Origin: Lachnospiraceae bacterium
GTDB lineage: Bacteria > Bacillota > Clostridia > Lachnospirales > Lachnospiraceae
Assembly: GCA_024698345.1 (NCBI GenBank)
Contig: JAILRH010000060.1
Span: 1 to 61,801 of the forward strand
Length of the DNA stretch: 61,801 nucleotides
Direction of reading: 5' to 3'
Part shown: positions 36,563-45,998 of the stretch, one piece after another
Layout: every line of letters starts with the position of its first letter
Position numbering within the stretch: position 1 is the first letter of the stretch
Made by a program: the position numbers and the translations under genes
The notes under the pieces: model-generated
What the model was told of the DNA's origin: nothing
The model's input: only the letters and a program-made list of their open reading frames with translations
The model's database searches: none

Positions 36563-37912
36563 ATGAAAAATAATAATATTAATGGAAAGATTATTGCGGG
36601 GTATCTGATAATTGGATGTATGAGTGTGAGTGCACTGATAGGTTGCGGTACAAAAAGCAATGTTAATAATTCATCTGCAGAAAATGAAGGGATAACAACA
36701 GTGCAGGAAGCCGAACAGAAAACAGAAAATGAAGTGATAACAACAGAGCAGGAAGCCGAACAGAAAACAGAAACTGAAACTGAGACAAGCTCAGACAAAG
36801 AATCTCTTTTTGCTTTTGAAGATGAAGTAGAATCCGGTTTCGTTAATCTTTCAATCGATAGTTCGTTAGATGACATTTCAGTTATTTGGGATAAAGTTGA
36901 TGGAGCATCATACTACAGACTTTACAGAGTTGATATGTCAAAAGTGAAGAAAGACGAATATGGTAATTATGAAAATTATGTAGAAATGGACAGGAAACTG
37001 ATTGAAAAAATTGGTGATTTTGAAGAAAACAAGTATGTGGATAAGGATGTGAAGTCCGGTAATGATTACCGTTATTATATTGAGGCAATAGGTAAGAAAG
37101 ATGGAATCGAAAAAGCGATTACGTTTGCCTGGTCTGAATACAGATGTTGCGGACTGTCAAAACCTGTTATTAGATTCAGTACTTTTGATGAAAATGGAGA
37201 AGAGTTGTCCCTTGATGAACTAAATATAGTGTTCATTAATTATTGCCAAGGAACATTTCCTGACGGATTTATTATATACAGAAAAGCTGAAGATGAAAAA
37301 GAGTTCAAAAAAATTGATGAAATATCAAATGAAGAAATGGATGATCAGGACTATTACTATGATAAAAATGTAGAGTTTAAAAAGGAATATACTTATAAAG
37401 TTAAGACATATAAAATGAAAAACGGAGAGAGCATTTATTCTGAAGAGAGTAATGAACTGGAAATTATTCCAACCAATTATTCCCCGACGTATAAAGTGTC
37501 ACTTGAGGGTAATTCCAAAAATGGAAGAGAAGGATTTGAATTCTCAATAAAGAGTGACAAGAACAACAGCGAAACTGTCTTTTACAAAAACGGAGGATAT
37601 TTTGGTGACACACCTCTTATAATGTCAAAATACAGTTCAGACAATAAAAGCTGGAAAGAAATTCCAAAAGAAGGCGTTGTACTTAAAGAGAAAGAAAAAC
37701 TTTACTTCAAGTTTGAACCTACAGATAAAACAACAGTAGATAAGTTTGAGGATCAAGTAGAGATTATAGGTTTGAATGCAATGCCGGAGAAACTAATATT
37801 TCTTTATTCAAGCGAAGGAGTCGATTACAAAACACAATACCCTTATCCTTATGAATTAATTGAACTATTTTTTAGTGACGGAACAAGTAGAATTACAGTT
37901 GAGTGGGACTAG
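36563..37912 (+). CDS. Surface lipoprotein with FN3-like domains
   Basis: 449 residues. N-terminal lipobox ALIGC (Cys near 28) predicts lipid anchoring to the membrane. A Glu/Thr-rich linker contains a duplicated 16-residue segment (ITT-QEAEQKTENE type, 48-bp DNA repeat). Two fibronectin-III-like domains follow (about 95-195 and 200-310; ISVIWDKVDGASYYRLYR; FPDGFIIYRKAEDEKEF), then an unrecognised C-terminal domain. No catalytic motif seen; likely adhesion or binding. A clear terminator follows about 100 bases later. Confidence 0.75.
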   Translation: MKNNNINGKIIAGYLIIGCMSVSALIGCGTKSNVNNSSAENEGITTVQEAEQKTENEVITTEQEAEQKTETETETSSDKESLFAFEDEVESGFVNLSIDSSLDDISVIWDKVDGASYYRLYRVDMSKVKKDEYGNYENYVEMDRKLIEKIGDFEENKYVDKDVKSGNDYRYYIEAIGKKDGIEKAITFAWSEYRCCGLSKPVIRFSTFDENGEELSLDELNIVFINYCQGTFPDGFIIYRKAEDEKEFKKIDEISNEEMDDQDYYYDKNVEFKKEYTYKVKTYKMKNGESIYSEESNELEIIPTNYSPTYKVSLEGNSKNGREGFEFSIKSDKNNSETVFYKNGGYFGDTPLIMSKYSSDNKSWKEIPKEGVVLKEKEKLYFKFEPTDKTTVDKFEDQVEIIGLNAMPEKLIFLYSSEGVDYKTQYPYPYELIELFFSDGTSRITVEWD

Positions 37913-38014
37913 AAGTAATGAGGAAAGTGAACCGAAGAAGGATGATGGGAAAGAAATCAAAAAGGAGATCGATTATCTGGTTCTGGTAAATAAGGAAAAT
38001 TACAGCAATCACAG

Positions 38015-38045
38015 GCAGCCTTTTTATAGGTTGCTTGTTTTTTTG
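38015..38045 (+). terminator. Rho-independent terminator
   Basis: GCAGCCT, six-base loop, AGGTTGC, then TTGTTTTTTT. Confidence 0.85.
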
Positions 38046-38060
38046 TATCTGCAACGAGGA

Positions 38061-38137
38061 AAATTCATCAAGTTTGCTTGAATGAATTTGACGACTGCAT
38101 ATAATCCCGAAACAAGCGGAGCGGTTTCGGTGATTAT
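38061..38137. other. Two consecutive imperfect hairpins between lipoprotein and gatC
   Basis: Part of the 420-base gap 37913-38332. Hairpin 1: AAATTCAT-CAAG with CTTG-A-ATGAATTT (38061-38089). Hairpin 2: ATAATC-CCGAAAC with GTTTCGG-T-GATTAT (38101-38137). Each has a 12-13 bp stem with a one-base bulge. Like the block at 3042-3211 they follow a terminator directly; I could not align the two at base level. Confidence 0.45.
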
Positions 38138-38274
38138 GCCATGAAACCAATCGCCTGCTGATAAAGAATAGTAAAATATGATTGATGCAAGTGATATTCT
38201 TTTAAAATAATACTTAAATAAATGAAAGTTTTTGCATTTGGGATAATAAGTGACAACTAGCCTCAATCGTCTCG

Positions 38275-38303
38275 TTGACATTTTATGAGGCAGAATATAG
38301 AAT
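38275..38303 (+). promoter_or_regulatory. Promoter of the gatCAB operon
   Basis: TTGACA, 17-base spacer, TAGAAT, ending 29 bases before the gatC start. Confidence 0.7.
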
Positions 38304-38332
38304 ATGAATAGTGAGCCTGAAAGGAGGACGTT

Positions 38333-38626
38333 ATGGCAAATATTATTTCAGACGAAACAATAGAGTACGTTGGTATTCTTGCAAAGTTAGAATTATCTGA
38401 TGACGAAAAAGAAAAAGCAAAGAGTGATATGGGAAGAATGCTTGATTACATAGATATGCTTAATCAGTTAGATACAAGCTCAGTTGAGCCAATGAGTCAT
38501 ATTTTTCCGGTTAACAATGTGTTCAGAGAAGACGTTGTTGTAAATGGTGATGACAGAGAAAACATTCTCGCAAATGCACCTGAGGAAAAAGACGGAACAT
38601 TTGTAGTTCCTAAGACAGTTGACTAA
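38333..38626 (+). CDS. gatC: Aspartyl/glutamyl-tRNA amidotransferase subunit C
   Basis: Small subunit (97 residues) that stabilises GatA in the complex converting Glu-tRNA(Gln) to Gln-tRNA(Gln). Family features: [20 protein letters not shown] near the start and the conserved tail with [19 protein letters not shown]. Followed by gatA after a 145-base gap that contains imperfect GACAAGA/GGATTTC repeats, longer than usual for this operon. Confidence 0.95.
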   Translation: MANIISDETIEYVGILAKLELSDDEKEKAKSDMGRMLDYIDMLNQLDTSSVEPMSHIFPVNNVFREDVVVNGDDRENILANAPEEKDGTFVVPKTVD

Positions 38627-38771
38627 TTCACTGAAAAAAGTCAGAGAGAAATTATTAATACAAAGAGATTTTATTGAAACAAAAAGATTTTCAATACTTT
38701 GAGAAGTTTGGCAAGATGATTTATGACAAGAGATTTTTGACAAGAAGGATTTCGATAGGAAGGATTTCAAT

Positions 38772-40235
38772 ATGAAACTTATGAGTTTGACAGCTACTGA
38801 ACTCGGCAAGAAGATTCAGAGCGGAGAAGTTAAGGTTGTTGATGCGGTTAATGAAGCATTGGCACAGATTGAGGCAAAGGACGATACAATCAACAGTTTC
38901 GTCACAGTCAATAAAGAAGGAGCTTTGAAGAAGGCAGAAGAAGTCCAAAAGCTCATTGACGAAGGAAAGCTTACAGGACCACTTGCAGGTGTGCCTGTTG
39001 CAATAAAGGATAATATGTGCACAACAGGGATTCTTACAACTTGCAGTTCTAAGATACTTGGCAATTTTGTGCCTACATTTACAGCTACTGCAGTTGAGAG
39101 ATTAGAGGCTGCGGGAGCTATTATTATAGGAAAGACTAATATGGATGAATTTGCTATGGGAAGTACAACAGAGACTTCTGCATATGGCATTACAAGAAAT
39201 CCATGGAATACAAATCATGTACCCGGTGGTTCGTCAGGTGGTTCATGTACAGCCGTAGCGGCAGAGGAGTGTTCATTTGCTCTCGGTTCAGATACAGGTG
39301 GATCAATCAGACAGCCAAGTTCATTCTGTGGTGTAACAGGTATCAAACCGACATACGGAACAGTTTCACGTTACGGACTCATTGCATACGGTTCATCACT
39401 TGATCAGATTGGACCTGTTGCAAAGGATGTAACTGATGTGGCAACTATTCTTGAAGTAATTGCAGCGCATGATCCAAAAGATTCAACATCAGTTAAGCGT
39501 GAGGAATATGATTTTACAAGTGCCTTGGTTGATGATGTCAAAGGTCTTAAGATTGGTATTCCAAAGGGATACTTTGGAGAAGGTCTTGATGCAGAAGTTA
39601 AGGATTCAATTCTTGCAGCAGTGGAAGTTTTAAAGAGCAAAGGTGCCATCGTTGAAGAATTTGATTTGAGCCTTATCGAGTACGCTATTCCTGCATACTA
39701 TGTTATTGCATCAGCTGAGGCAAGCTCAAACTTAGAGAGATTTGACGGAGTTAAGTACGGTTACAGAACAGCAGAGTACAACGGGCTCCACAATATGTAT
39801 AAAAAGACACGTTCAGAGGGCTTCGGAGAAGAAGTTAAACGTAGAATTATGCTTGGTTCCTTCGTTCTCAGCAGCGGATACTATGACGCATATTATCTTA
39901 AGGCTCTTAGAACAAAAGCACTCATCAAGAAAGCTTTTGATGAAGCATTCGCAAAATATGATGTTATCATCGGACCTGCAGCGCCAACTACAGCACCTGA
40001 GATTGGCAAGAGTCTTGCAGATCCAATCAAGATGTATTTAGGTGACATTTACACAATCTCTGTTAACCTTGCAGGACTTCCGGGTATCTCAGTTCCTTGC
40101 GGAACAGATTCAAAGGGACTTCCTATCGGTATGCAGATTATCGGAGACTGTTTCAGTGAGAAGACATTAATCAGAGCAGCATACGCTTACGAACAGGCAA
40201 GAGGCGGGTACAAGCACTGCCCTGCAGCAGAGTAG
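38772..40235 (+). CDS. gatA: Aspartyl/glutamyl-tRNA amidotransferase subunit A
   Basis: Amidase-signature glutaminase subunit (487 residues) that releases ammonia for transamidation. The Ser-cisSer-Lys triad is readable: Lys in VAIKDNM, the Ser of GGSSGGS, and the Ser in DTGGSIRQPSS. 13 bases separate it from gatB, so the two are co-translated. Start at 38772 follows AGGAAGG. Confidence 0.97.
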   Translation: MKLMSLTATELGKKIQSGEVKVVDAVNEALAQIEAKDDTINSFVTVNKEGALKKAEEVQKLIDEGKLTGPLAGVPVAIKDNMCTTGILTTCSSKILGNFVPTFTATAVERLEAAGAIIIGKTNMDEFAMGSTTETSAYGITRNPWNTNHVPGGSSGGSCTAVAAEECSFALGSDTGGSIRQPSSFCGVTGIKPTYGTVSRYGLIAYGSSLDQIGPVAKDVTDVATILEVIAAHDPKDSTSVKREEYDFTSALVDDVKGLKIGIPKGYFGEGLDAEVKDSILAAVEVLKSKGAIVEEFDLSLIEYAIPAYYVIASAEASSNLERFDGVKYGYRTAEYNGLHNMYKKTRSEGFGEEVKRRIMLGSFVLSSGYYDAYYLKALRTKALIKKAFDEAFAKYDVIIGPAAPTTAPEIGKSLADPIKMYLGDIYTISVNLAGLPGISVPCGTDSKGLPIGMQIIGDCFSEKTLIRAAYAYEQARGGYKHCPAAE

Positions 40236-40248
40236 AAAGGAGAAGAAA

Positions 40249-41679
40249 ATGAAAGATTACGAAGTAGTTATCGGACTTGAAGTTCACGTTGAACTTGCCA
40301 CAAAGACAAAGATTTTCTGCTCCTGCTCAACAGAATTCGGAGGAGCACCAAATACTCACACATGTCCTGTATGTACAGGTATGCCGGGATCACTTCCGGT
40401 ACTCAACAAACAGGTAGTTGAGTATGCGACAGCAGTTGGTCTTGCAACTAACTGTACTATCACACAGAATTGCAAATTTGACAGAAAGAATTATTTCTAT
40501 CCGGACAATCCGCAGAACTATCAGATATCTCAGTTATATCTTCCAATCTGCAGAGACGGATATGTTGAAATTGAGACAGAAGAAGGAACAAAGAAAGTAA
40601 GAATCCACGAGATTCATATGGAAGAGGATGCAGGTAAGCTGGTTCATGATGATTGGACAGACTGCTCACTTGTAGACTTTAACCGTTCAGGTGTTCCTCT
40701 TATTGAGATAGTTTCAGAGCCTGATATGAGATCGGCAGATGAAGTTATCGCTTACCTTGAAAAGTTAAGACTTATCATTCAGTACCTTGGAGCTTCTGAC
40801 TGTAAGCTCAATGAAGGTTCAATGAGAGCTGATGTCAACTTATCAGTAAGAGAAAAAGGTTCAAGCGAGTTTGGAACAAGAACAGAGACAAAGAACCTTA
40901 ACTCATTCAAAGCTATTGCAAGAGCAATTGAAAATGAGACAAACAGCCAGATAGACCTGTTAGAGTCAGGTGAAGAAGTTGTTCAGGAAACAAGAAGATG
41001 GGATGATACAAAGGAATATTCATATGCAATGCGTTCTAAAGAAGATGCGCAGGATTACAGATATTTCCCGGATCCTGACCTTGTGCCAATCAATATCAGT
41101 GATGAATGGCTTGAGAAAATCAGAAGTGCTCAGCCTGAATTCAGAGATGAAAAGAGAGCAAGATACGTTGAAGAATACAAGATTCCTCAGTATGATGCAG
41201 ACATTATAACACTCTACAAACCGCTTGCAGATTTGTTTGAAGATGCAGTTAAGGAAGGAAGCTCACCAAAAGAAGCTTCTAACTGGCTCATGGGTGAGAC
41301 TATGAGAATAGTTAAGGATAAGAATATCGAGCCTGATCAGGTTAAACTTGAAGGTTCAGCATTTTCAGCATTCCTCAAACTTATTCAGGATGGCGTAATC
41401 AATAAGACTGTAGCCAAGGAAGTATTTGAGGCAATATTTGACGGCGGAGTTGATCCTGTAGCTTATGTTGAGGAGCACGGACTTAAGATGGACAACGACA
41501 CAGACGGACTCAAGAAGATTATCGAAGAGATTATCGAGAAGAATCCAAAAGCTGTTGCAGATTACCAGGCAGGAAATAAAAAGGCAGCCGGAGCTATCGT
41601 TGGTCAGACAATGAAAGCAACACAGGGGAAAGCAAATCCACAGATGATTAATCAGATTATTTCGGAATTGCTTGACTAA
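40249..41679 (+). CDS. gatB: Aspartyl/glutamyl-tRNA amidotransferase subunit B
   Basis: Kinase/transamidase subunit (476 residues) that phosphorylates the Glu- or Asp-tRNA and accepts ammonia from GatA. Conserved opening YEVVIGLEVHVELATKTKIF, zinc-site cysteines (CSCS and THTCPVC), DFNRSGVPLIEIV, and a C-terminal YqeY/tail domain (about 330-476) for tRNA binding. Last gene of the gat operon; a purF-type gene begins 93 bases later. Confidence 0.97.
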   Translation: MKDYEVVIGLEVHVELATKTKIFCSCSTEFGGAPNTHTCPVCTGMPGSLPVLNKQVVEYATAVGLATNCTITQNCKFDRKNYFYPDNPQNYQISQLYLPICRDGYVEIETEEGTKKVRIHEIHMEEDAGKLVHDDWTDCSLVDFNRSGVPLIEIVSEPDMRSADEVIAYLEKLRLIIQYLGASDCKLNEGSMRADVNLSVREKGSSEFGTRTETKNLNSFKAIARAIENETNSQIDLLESGEEVVQETRRWDDTKEYSYAMRSKEDAQDYRYFPDPDLVPINISDEWLEKIRSAQPEFRDEKRARYVEEYKIPQYDADIITLYKPLADLFEDAVKEGSSPKEASNWLMGETMRIVKDKNIEPDQVKLEGSAFSAFLKLIQDGVINKTVAKEVFEAIFDGGVDPVAYVEEHGLKMDNDTDGLKKIIEEIIEKNPKAVADYQAGNKKAAGAIVGQTMKATQGKANPQMINQIISELLD

Positions 41680-41772
41680 GTATTGATAATAGCTCTCATT
41701 TACAGTTATTATTTAGACAGTTAATGAGAAGATTGATATAAGTATTCACAGAATAATTCATAGGAGAGTATT

Positions 41773-43212
41773 ATGAGTGAAAAAATAAACAGCACGCAGA
41801 CAGAATGGGGATATGAATCTCCGAGAAAAGAATGTGGCGTGTTTGGAATATATGACATGAGTGGAAATGAGGTTGCAGAAACTCTTTATTACGGACTTCT
41901 TGCACTTCAGCACAGAGGTCAGAAGAGTTGTGGAATGGCAATCACTGACACTAACGGTCCGAGAATGGTTAATCTCAAAAAAGGAATGGGAATGGTGCCT
42001 GAGGTGTTTGACGAAGATTCGTTAGCGGAACTTAAGGGCAATCTTGGTGTTGGTCATGTCAGAAGTCCAAAGTTTGGCAAAGCGGTAATAACAAACGCAC
42101 AGCCATTGGTTATTAATTATGTAAAAGGAACACTTATTCTTGCACATAACGGAACAATTTTGAATTCTAATGCTATAAGAGAAGAACTTGCATACTCAGG
42201 TTCTATTTTCCAGACATCCATCGATTCGGAAACTATTGCATACCTTATTGCAAAAGAGAGAATCAATTCAAGAGATGTTGAGGAAGCAGTTGCAAGAGCA
42301 CTGGGACAGATAAAGGGTTCATATGCACTTGTTATGGCAAGTCCGAGAAAACTTATCGGAGCAAGAGATCCTTTTGGAATCAAACCTTTATGTATAGGAA
42401 TCAGAGATAATGCATACATTCTTTCATCTGAGAGTTGTGCTTTGGAGAGCATTGGTGCTACATTTGTAAGGGATGTGGCTCCGGGCGAGATAGTAACTAT
42501 TGATCATAACGGAATCAACTCAGATATGAGCATGTGTATTTCAAATGACATGCAAAAGAGATGCATTATTGAATATATGTATTTTGCCAGACCTGACAGC
42601 TGTGTAGATGGAATCAGCATTTACCAGTCGCGAATGAAGGCGGGAGAGATACTGGCGACAGATTCACCGGTTGATGCCGATGTGGTTGTGGGGGTTCCGG
42701 ATTCGGGAGAAATAGCAGCCACAGGATTTTCACAAAAATCAGGTATACCTTGTATTAATGCTTTCGTTTGGAATGATTATACAGGATTCAATTTTGTGAA
42801 ACCAAAGCCAGGCACACGAAATGAGAATACAAAAGTTAAACTTGGAGTAGTTAAGGAAGCAGTTGCAGGGAAGAGAGTCGTTGTTATTGATGACTCGATT
42901 ATCAGAGGCGTAACGGCCGGAAATATTGTAAAGATACTCAAAGAAGCAGGTGCTGCAGAAGTCCATGTCAGAATAACTACGCCGGCGCATATTGGCAATT
43001 GTGCATTTGGTCCTGATTTTTATTCGGCTGAAAAACCAATCGCTTTTGATAAGAGCCCGGATGAAATAAAAGAAATAATTAATGCCGATTCTTTAGCTTT
43101 TCTGAAAATAGAAAGAATGAGTGAACTTACGGGTGGAAAGGCTGTCTGCACAGGATGTTTTGACGGCAATTATCCGATGGAGCCACCTAGAGAAGAGGAT
43201 TACAATTATTGA
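41773..43212 (+). CDS. purF: Amidophosphoribosyltransferase (divergent PRTase loop)
   Basis: First step of purine synthesis: PRPP plus glutamine to phosphoribosylamine. A 20-residue leader precedes the nucleophile Cys21 (CGVFGIY), exposed in relatives by propeptide cleavage. The glutaminase keeps QHRGQ and AHNG but reads HVRSPKFG where relatives have HVRYSTAG. PRPP motif VVVIDDSIIRG is intact. The flexible loop normally reading Y-V-G-R-T-F is YTGFNF, losing the Arg. Four cluster cysteines are present (RCIIEY, GNCAFG, CTGC). It precedes purB and purC, supporting a purine role, yet could be a divergent paralogue with a canonical purF elsewhere. AGGAGAG precedes the ATG. Confidence 0.82.
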   Translation: MSEKINSTQTEWGYESPRKECGVFGIYDMSGNEVAETLYYGLLALQHRGQKSCGMAITDTNGPRMVNLKKGMGMVPEVFDEDSLAELKGNLGVGHVRSPKFGKAVITNAQPLVINYVKGTLILAHNGTILNSNAIREELAYSGSIFQTSIDSETIAYLIAKERINSRDVEEAVARALGQIKGSYALVMASPRKLIGARDPFGIKPLCIGIRDNAYILSSESCALESIGATFVRDVAPGEIVTIDHNGINSDMSMCISNDMQKRCIIEYMYFARPDSCVDGISIYQSRMKAGEILATDSPVDADVVVGVPDSGEIAATGFSQKSGIPCINAFVWNDYTGFNFVKPKPGTRNENTKVKLGVVKEAVAGKRVVVIDDSIIRGVTAGNIVKILKEAGAAEVHVRITTPAHIGNCAFGPDFYSAEKPIAFDKSPDEIKEIINADSLAFLKIERMSELTGGKAVCTGCFDGNYPMEPPREEDYNY

Positions 43213-43301
43213 TAATGACTATTGATCCATACAAACGATTCCAAAGAATGTGTGGTTTTGATAGTGATATAAATTTATTTTTTACAATTTGGAGGTAACG
43301 A

Positions 43302-44732
43302 ATGAACGACATTTACAACAGTCCTTTATCAGAAAGATATGCCAGCAGAGAGATGCAGTACATATTCTCTCCTGACATGAAATTTAAAACATGGAGAAAA
43401 CTCTGGATTGCCTTGGCAGAATCAGAGATGGAACTTGGACTTAATATTACACAGGAACAGGTTGATGAATTAAAAGCACATGTTGATGATATCAATTATG
43501 ATGTTGCAAAAGAGAGAGAAAAGTTAGTTCGTCACGATGTTATGTCACACGTTTATGCTTACGGTCAGCAGTGCCCTAAGGCAAAAGGTATTATCCATTT
43601 AGGAGCAACATCATGCTACGTAGGTGATAATACTGATATCATTGTTATGACAGAAGCTCTCAAACTTGTTCGTAAGAAATTGTTAAATGTTATCAATGAA
43701 TTAGCTAAGTTTGCCGATGAATATAAATCACAGCCAACACTTGCATTTACTCACTTCCAGCCGGCACAGCCAACAACAGTTGGAAAGAGAGCAACACTTT
43801 GGCTTATGGAATTGAAACTTGATCTTGATGATCTTGATTACATGATTGACAGTATGATGCTTCTTGGGTCAAAGGGAACAACAGGAACACAGGCAAGTTT
43901 CCTTGAACTCTTTGAAGGAGATCATGAGAAGATTAAAGAACTTGAGAAGAAGATTGCAAACAAGATGGGATTTGAAAAGTGTTTCCCTGTTTCAGGACAG
44001 ACTTACTCAAGAAAGATGGATACAAGAGTTCTTAATATCTTAGCAGGAATCGCTGCAAGTGCACACAAATTCTCGAATGATATCAGACTTTTGCAGCACT
44101 TAAAAGAAATCGAAGAGCCATTTGAAAAGAATCAGATCGGATCATCAGCAATGGCTTACAAGAGAAATCCGATGAGAAGTGAGAGAATTGCATCACTTGC
44201 AAATTATGTTATGGTTACAGCATTAAATCCTGCAATCACATCTGCTACTCAGTGGTTTGAGAGAACACTTGATGATTCTGCAAATAAGAGACTCAGTGTT
44301 CCTGAGTGTTTCCTCGCAATCGATGGTATTCTTGATCTCTACTTAAACGTAGTAGACGGACTTGTTGTATATCCAAAGGTTATCGAAAAGAGACTTATGA
44401 GTGAGTTGCCATTTATGGCTACAGAAAACATCATGATGGATGCAGTTAAGGCGGGCGGAGATCGCCAGGAACTTCATGAGAAGATTAGAACTCTCTCAAT
44501 GGAAGCAGGAAAGAATGTTAAAGAGAAAGGTCTTGATAACAATCTTCTTGAACTTATCGCTGCTGACGAATCATTCAACATGTCACTTGAAGATCTTCAG
44601 AAGACAATGGATCCAAGTAAGTATGTGGGACGTTCACCTGAGCAGGTTGAGGAGTTCCTTAGAGATGAAATCAAACCAATACTTGATGCTAACAAAGACG
44701 TTCTTGGTCTTACAGCTGAAATCAATGTATAA
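43302..44732 (+). CDS. purB: Adenylosuccinate lyase
   Basis: Catalyses two fumarate-releasing steps of purine synthesis (SAICAR to AICAR; adenylosuccinate to AMP). 476 residues, with the fumarase/lyase signature SSAMAYKRNPMRSER and the conserved catalytic-region segments HLGATSCYVGDN and TLAFTHFQPAQPTT. GGAGGT upstream. Sits between the purF-type gene and purC, all on the same strand. Confidence 0.96.
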   Translation: MNDIYNSPLSERYASREMQYIFSPDMKFKTWRKLWIALAESEMELGLNITQEQVDELKAHVDDINYDVAKEREKLVRHDVMSHVYAYGQQCPKAKGIIHLGATSCYVGDNTDIIVMTEALKLVRKKLLNVINELAKFADEYKSQPTLAFTHFQPAQPTTVGKRATLWLMELKLDLDDLDYMIDSMMLLGSKGTTGTQASFLELFEGDHEKIKELEKKIANKMGFEKCFPVSGQTYSRKMDTRVLNILAGIAASAHKFSNDIRLLQHLKEIEEPFEKNQIGSSAMAYKRNPMRSERIASLANYVMVTALNPAITSATQWFERTLDDSANKRLSVPECFLAIDGILDLYLNVVDGLVVYPKVIEKRLMSELPFMATENIMMDAVKAGGDRQELHEKIRTLSMEAGKNVKEKGLDNNLLELIAADESFNMSLEDLQKTMDPSKYVGRSPEQVEEFLRDEIKPILDANKDVLGLTAEINV

Positions 44733-44773
44733 ATACATGAAATAAAAAAATAGAAAGAATAAGAGGTAGTGAA

Positions 44774-45634
44774 ATGAAACCTGTAAAAGAAGGAAAAGTT
44801 CGTGAAATTTATGATAACGGTGATAATTTAATTATGGTTGCAACAGACAGAATCAGCTGTTTTGATGTAATCTTAAAGAACATAATCAAGAAAAAAGGTA
44901 CAGTTCTTACTCAGATGTCAAAATTCTGGTTTGACATGACACAGGACATTGTTCCAAATCATATGATTTCAGTTGATGTAAATGACATGCCTGAATTTTT
45001 CAGACAGCCACAGTTTGATGGAAACAGCATGATGTGTAAGAAACTTCAGATGCTTCCAATCGAGTGTATCGTAAGAGGTTATATTACAGGTTCCGGATGG
45101 GCAAGTTATCAGGAAAACGGAACAGTTTGCGGAATTAAATTACCTGAAGGATTAAAGGAATCAGACAAACTTCCTGAACCAATTTATACACCTTCAACAA
45201 AAGCTGAAATCGGAGATCATGATGAGAATATCTCATACGAAAAGAGTATTGAAGTATTAGAGAAAGAATTCCCTGGAAAAGGTGAAGAGTACGCTTCAAA
45301 ATTAAAAGAGTACACAATCGCTCTCTACAAGAAGTGTGCCGACTATGCACTTGAAAAAGGAATTATCATTGCTGATACTAAGTTTGAGTTCGGTCTTGAT
45401 GAGAATGGTAACATTGTTATAGGTGATGAGATGCTTACACCTGACAGTTCAAGATTCTGGCCTGCAGACGGTTATGAACCTGGACATGGTCAGCCTTCAT
45501 TTGATAAGCAGTTTGCAAGAGACTGGTTAAAGAACAATGAGCATGACTGGAAACTTCCTGTAGAAGTTGAAGAAAAGACAATTGCAAAATATCTTGAAGC
45601 ATATGAGAAACTTACAGGAAAGCCTCTTTGCTAA
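44774..45634 (+). CDS. purC: SAICAR synthase
   Basis: Joins aspartate to CAIR using ATP. 286 residues with the family sequence KVREIYDNGDNLIMVATDRIS (broken here at its natural loop), IECIVRGYITGSGWASY, and the C-terminal DTKFEFGLDENG and DEMLTPDSSRFWPAD motifs. The length fits the longer SAICAR synthase class rather than the short 240-residue class. Follows purB by 41 bases; likely last of the local purine transcript. No obvious terminator follows. Confidence 0.96.
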   Translation: MKPVKEGKVREIYDNGDNLIMVATDRISCFDVILKNIIKKKGTVLTQMSKFWFDMTQDIVPNHMISVDVNDMPEFFRQPQFDGNSMMCKKLQMLPIECIVRGYITGSGWASYQENGTVCGIKLPEGLKESDKLPEPIYTPSTKAEIGDHDENISYEKSIEVLEKEFPGKGEEYASKLKEYTIALYKKCADYALEKGIIIADTKFEFGLDENGNIVIGDEMLTPDSSRFWPADGYEPGHGQPSFDKQFARDWLKNNEHDWKLPVEVEEKTIAKYLEAYEKLTGKPLC

Positions 45635-45692
45635 TATAATAATTGAAAAGTTGATGCCCCTTATCTATTAGTGAATTTAAGGAAATAATATA

Positions 45693-45754
45693 ATTGATGT
45701 GTAACTAATATGATAATGATGTGCAGTTTAATTTACAATTGATGTGCAGTTAAT
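45693..45754 (+). repeat. Imperfect 22-23 bp repeats after purC
   Basis: ATTGATGTGTAACTAAT (45693), AATGATGTGCAGTTTAAT (45715) and ATTGATGTGCAGTTAAT (45738). They lie in the 364-base gap 45635-45998. Otherwise that gap holds AT-rich sequence and the promoter candidate for the next gene; I find no terminator hairpin for purC. Confidence 0.55.
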
Positions 45755-45912
45755 CTAATAAATAATGTGGTTGAAAGAATAGTTTTGTTACCGTATCGTT
45801 ACCGGATTATCATAAGATTAACACAAGTTTTTCATCAAATAGACACTTTGATATTATATATTACACATATCAATTGATTTTTAGTACAGGGGGAGCTTCA
45901 TTGAAAAAACAC

Positions 45913-45941
45913 TTTAATTATCGGCAGTAATGTGCTAAAAT
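45913..45941 (+). promoter_or_regulatory. Candidate extended -10 promoter for the foldase lipoprotein
   Basis: TTTAAT, 17-base spacer, TAAAAT preceded by TGC. The -35 is weak. Confidence 0.4.
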
Positions 45942-45998
45942 GGTTATTGTGTTTGTACACAGACTAATCAAAGAGATTGAAAAAGGAGAACATAAATA

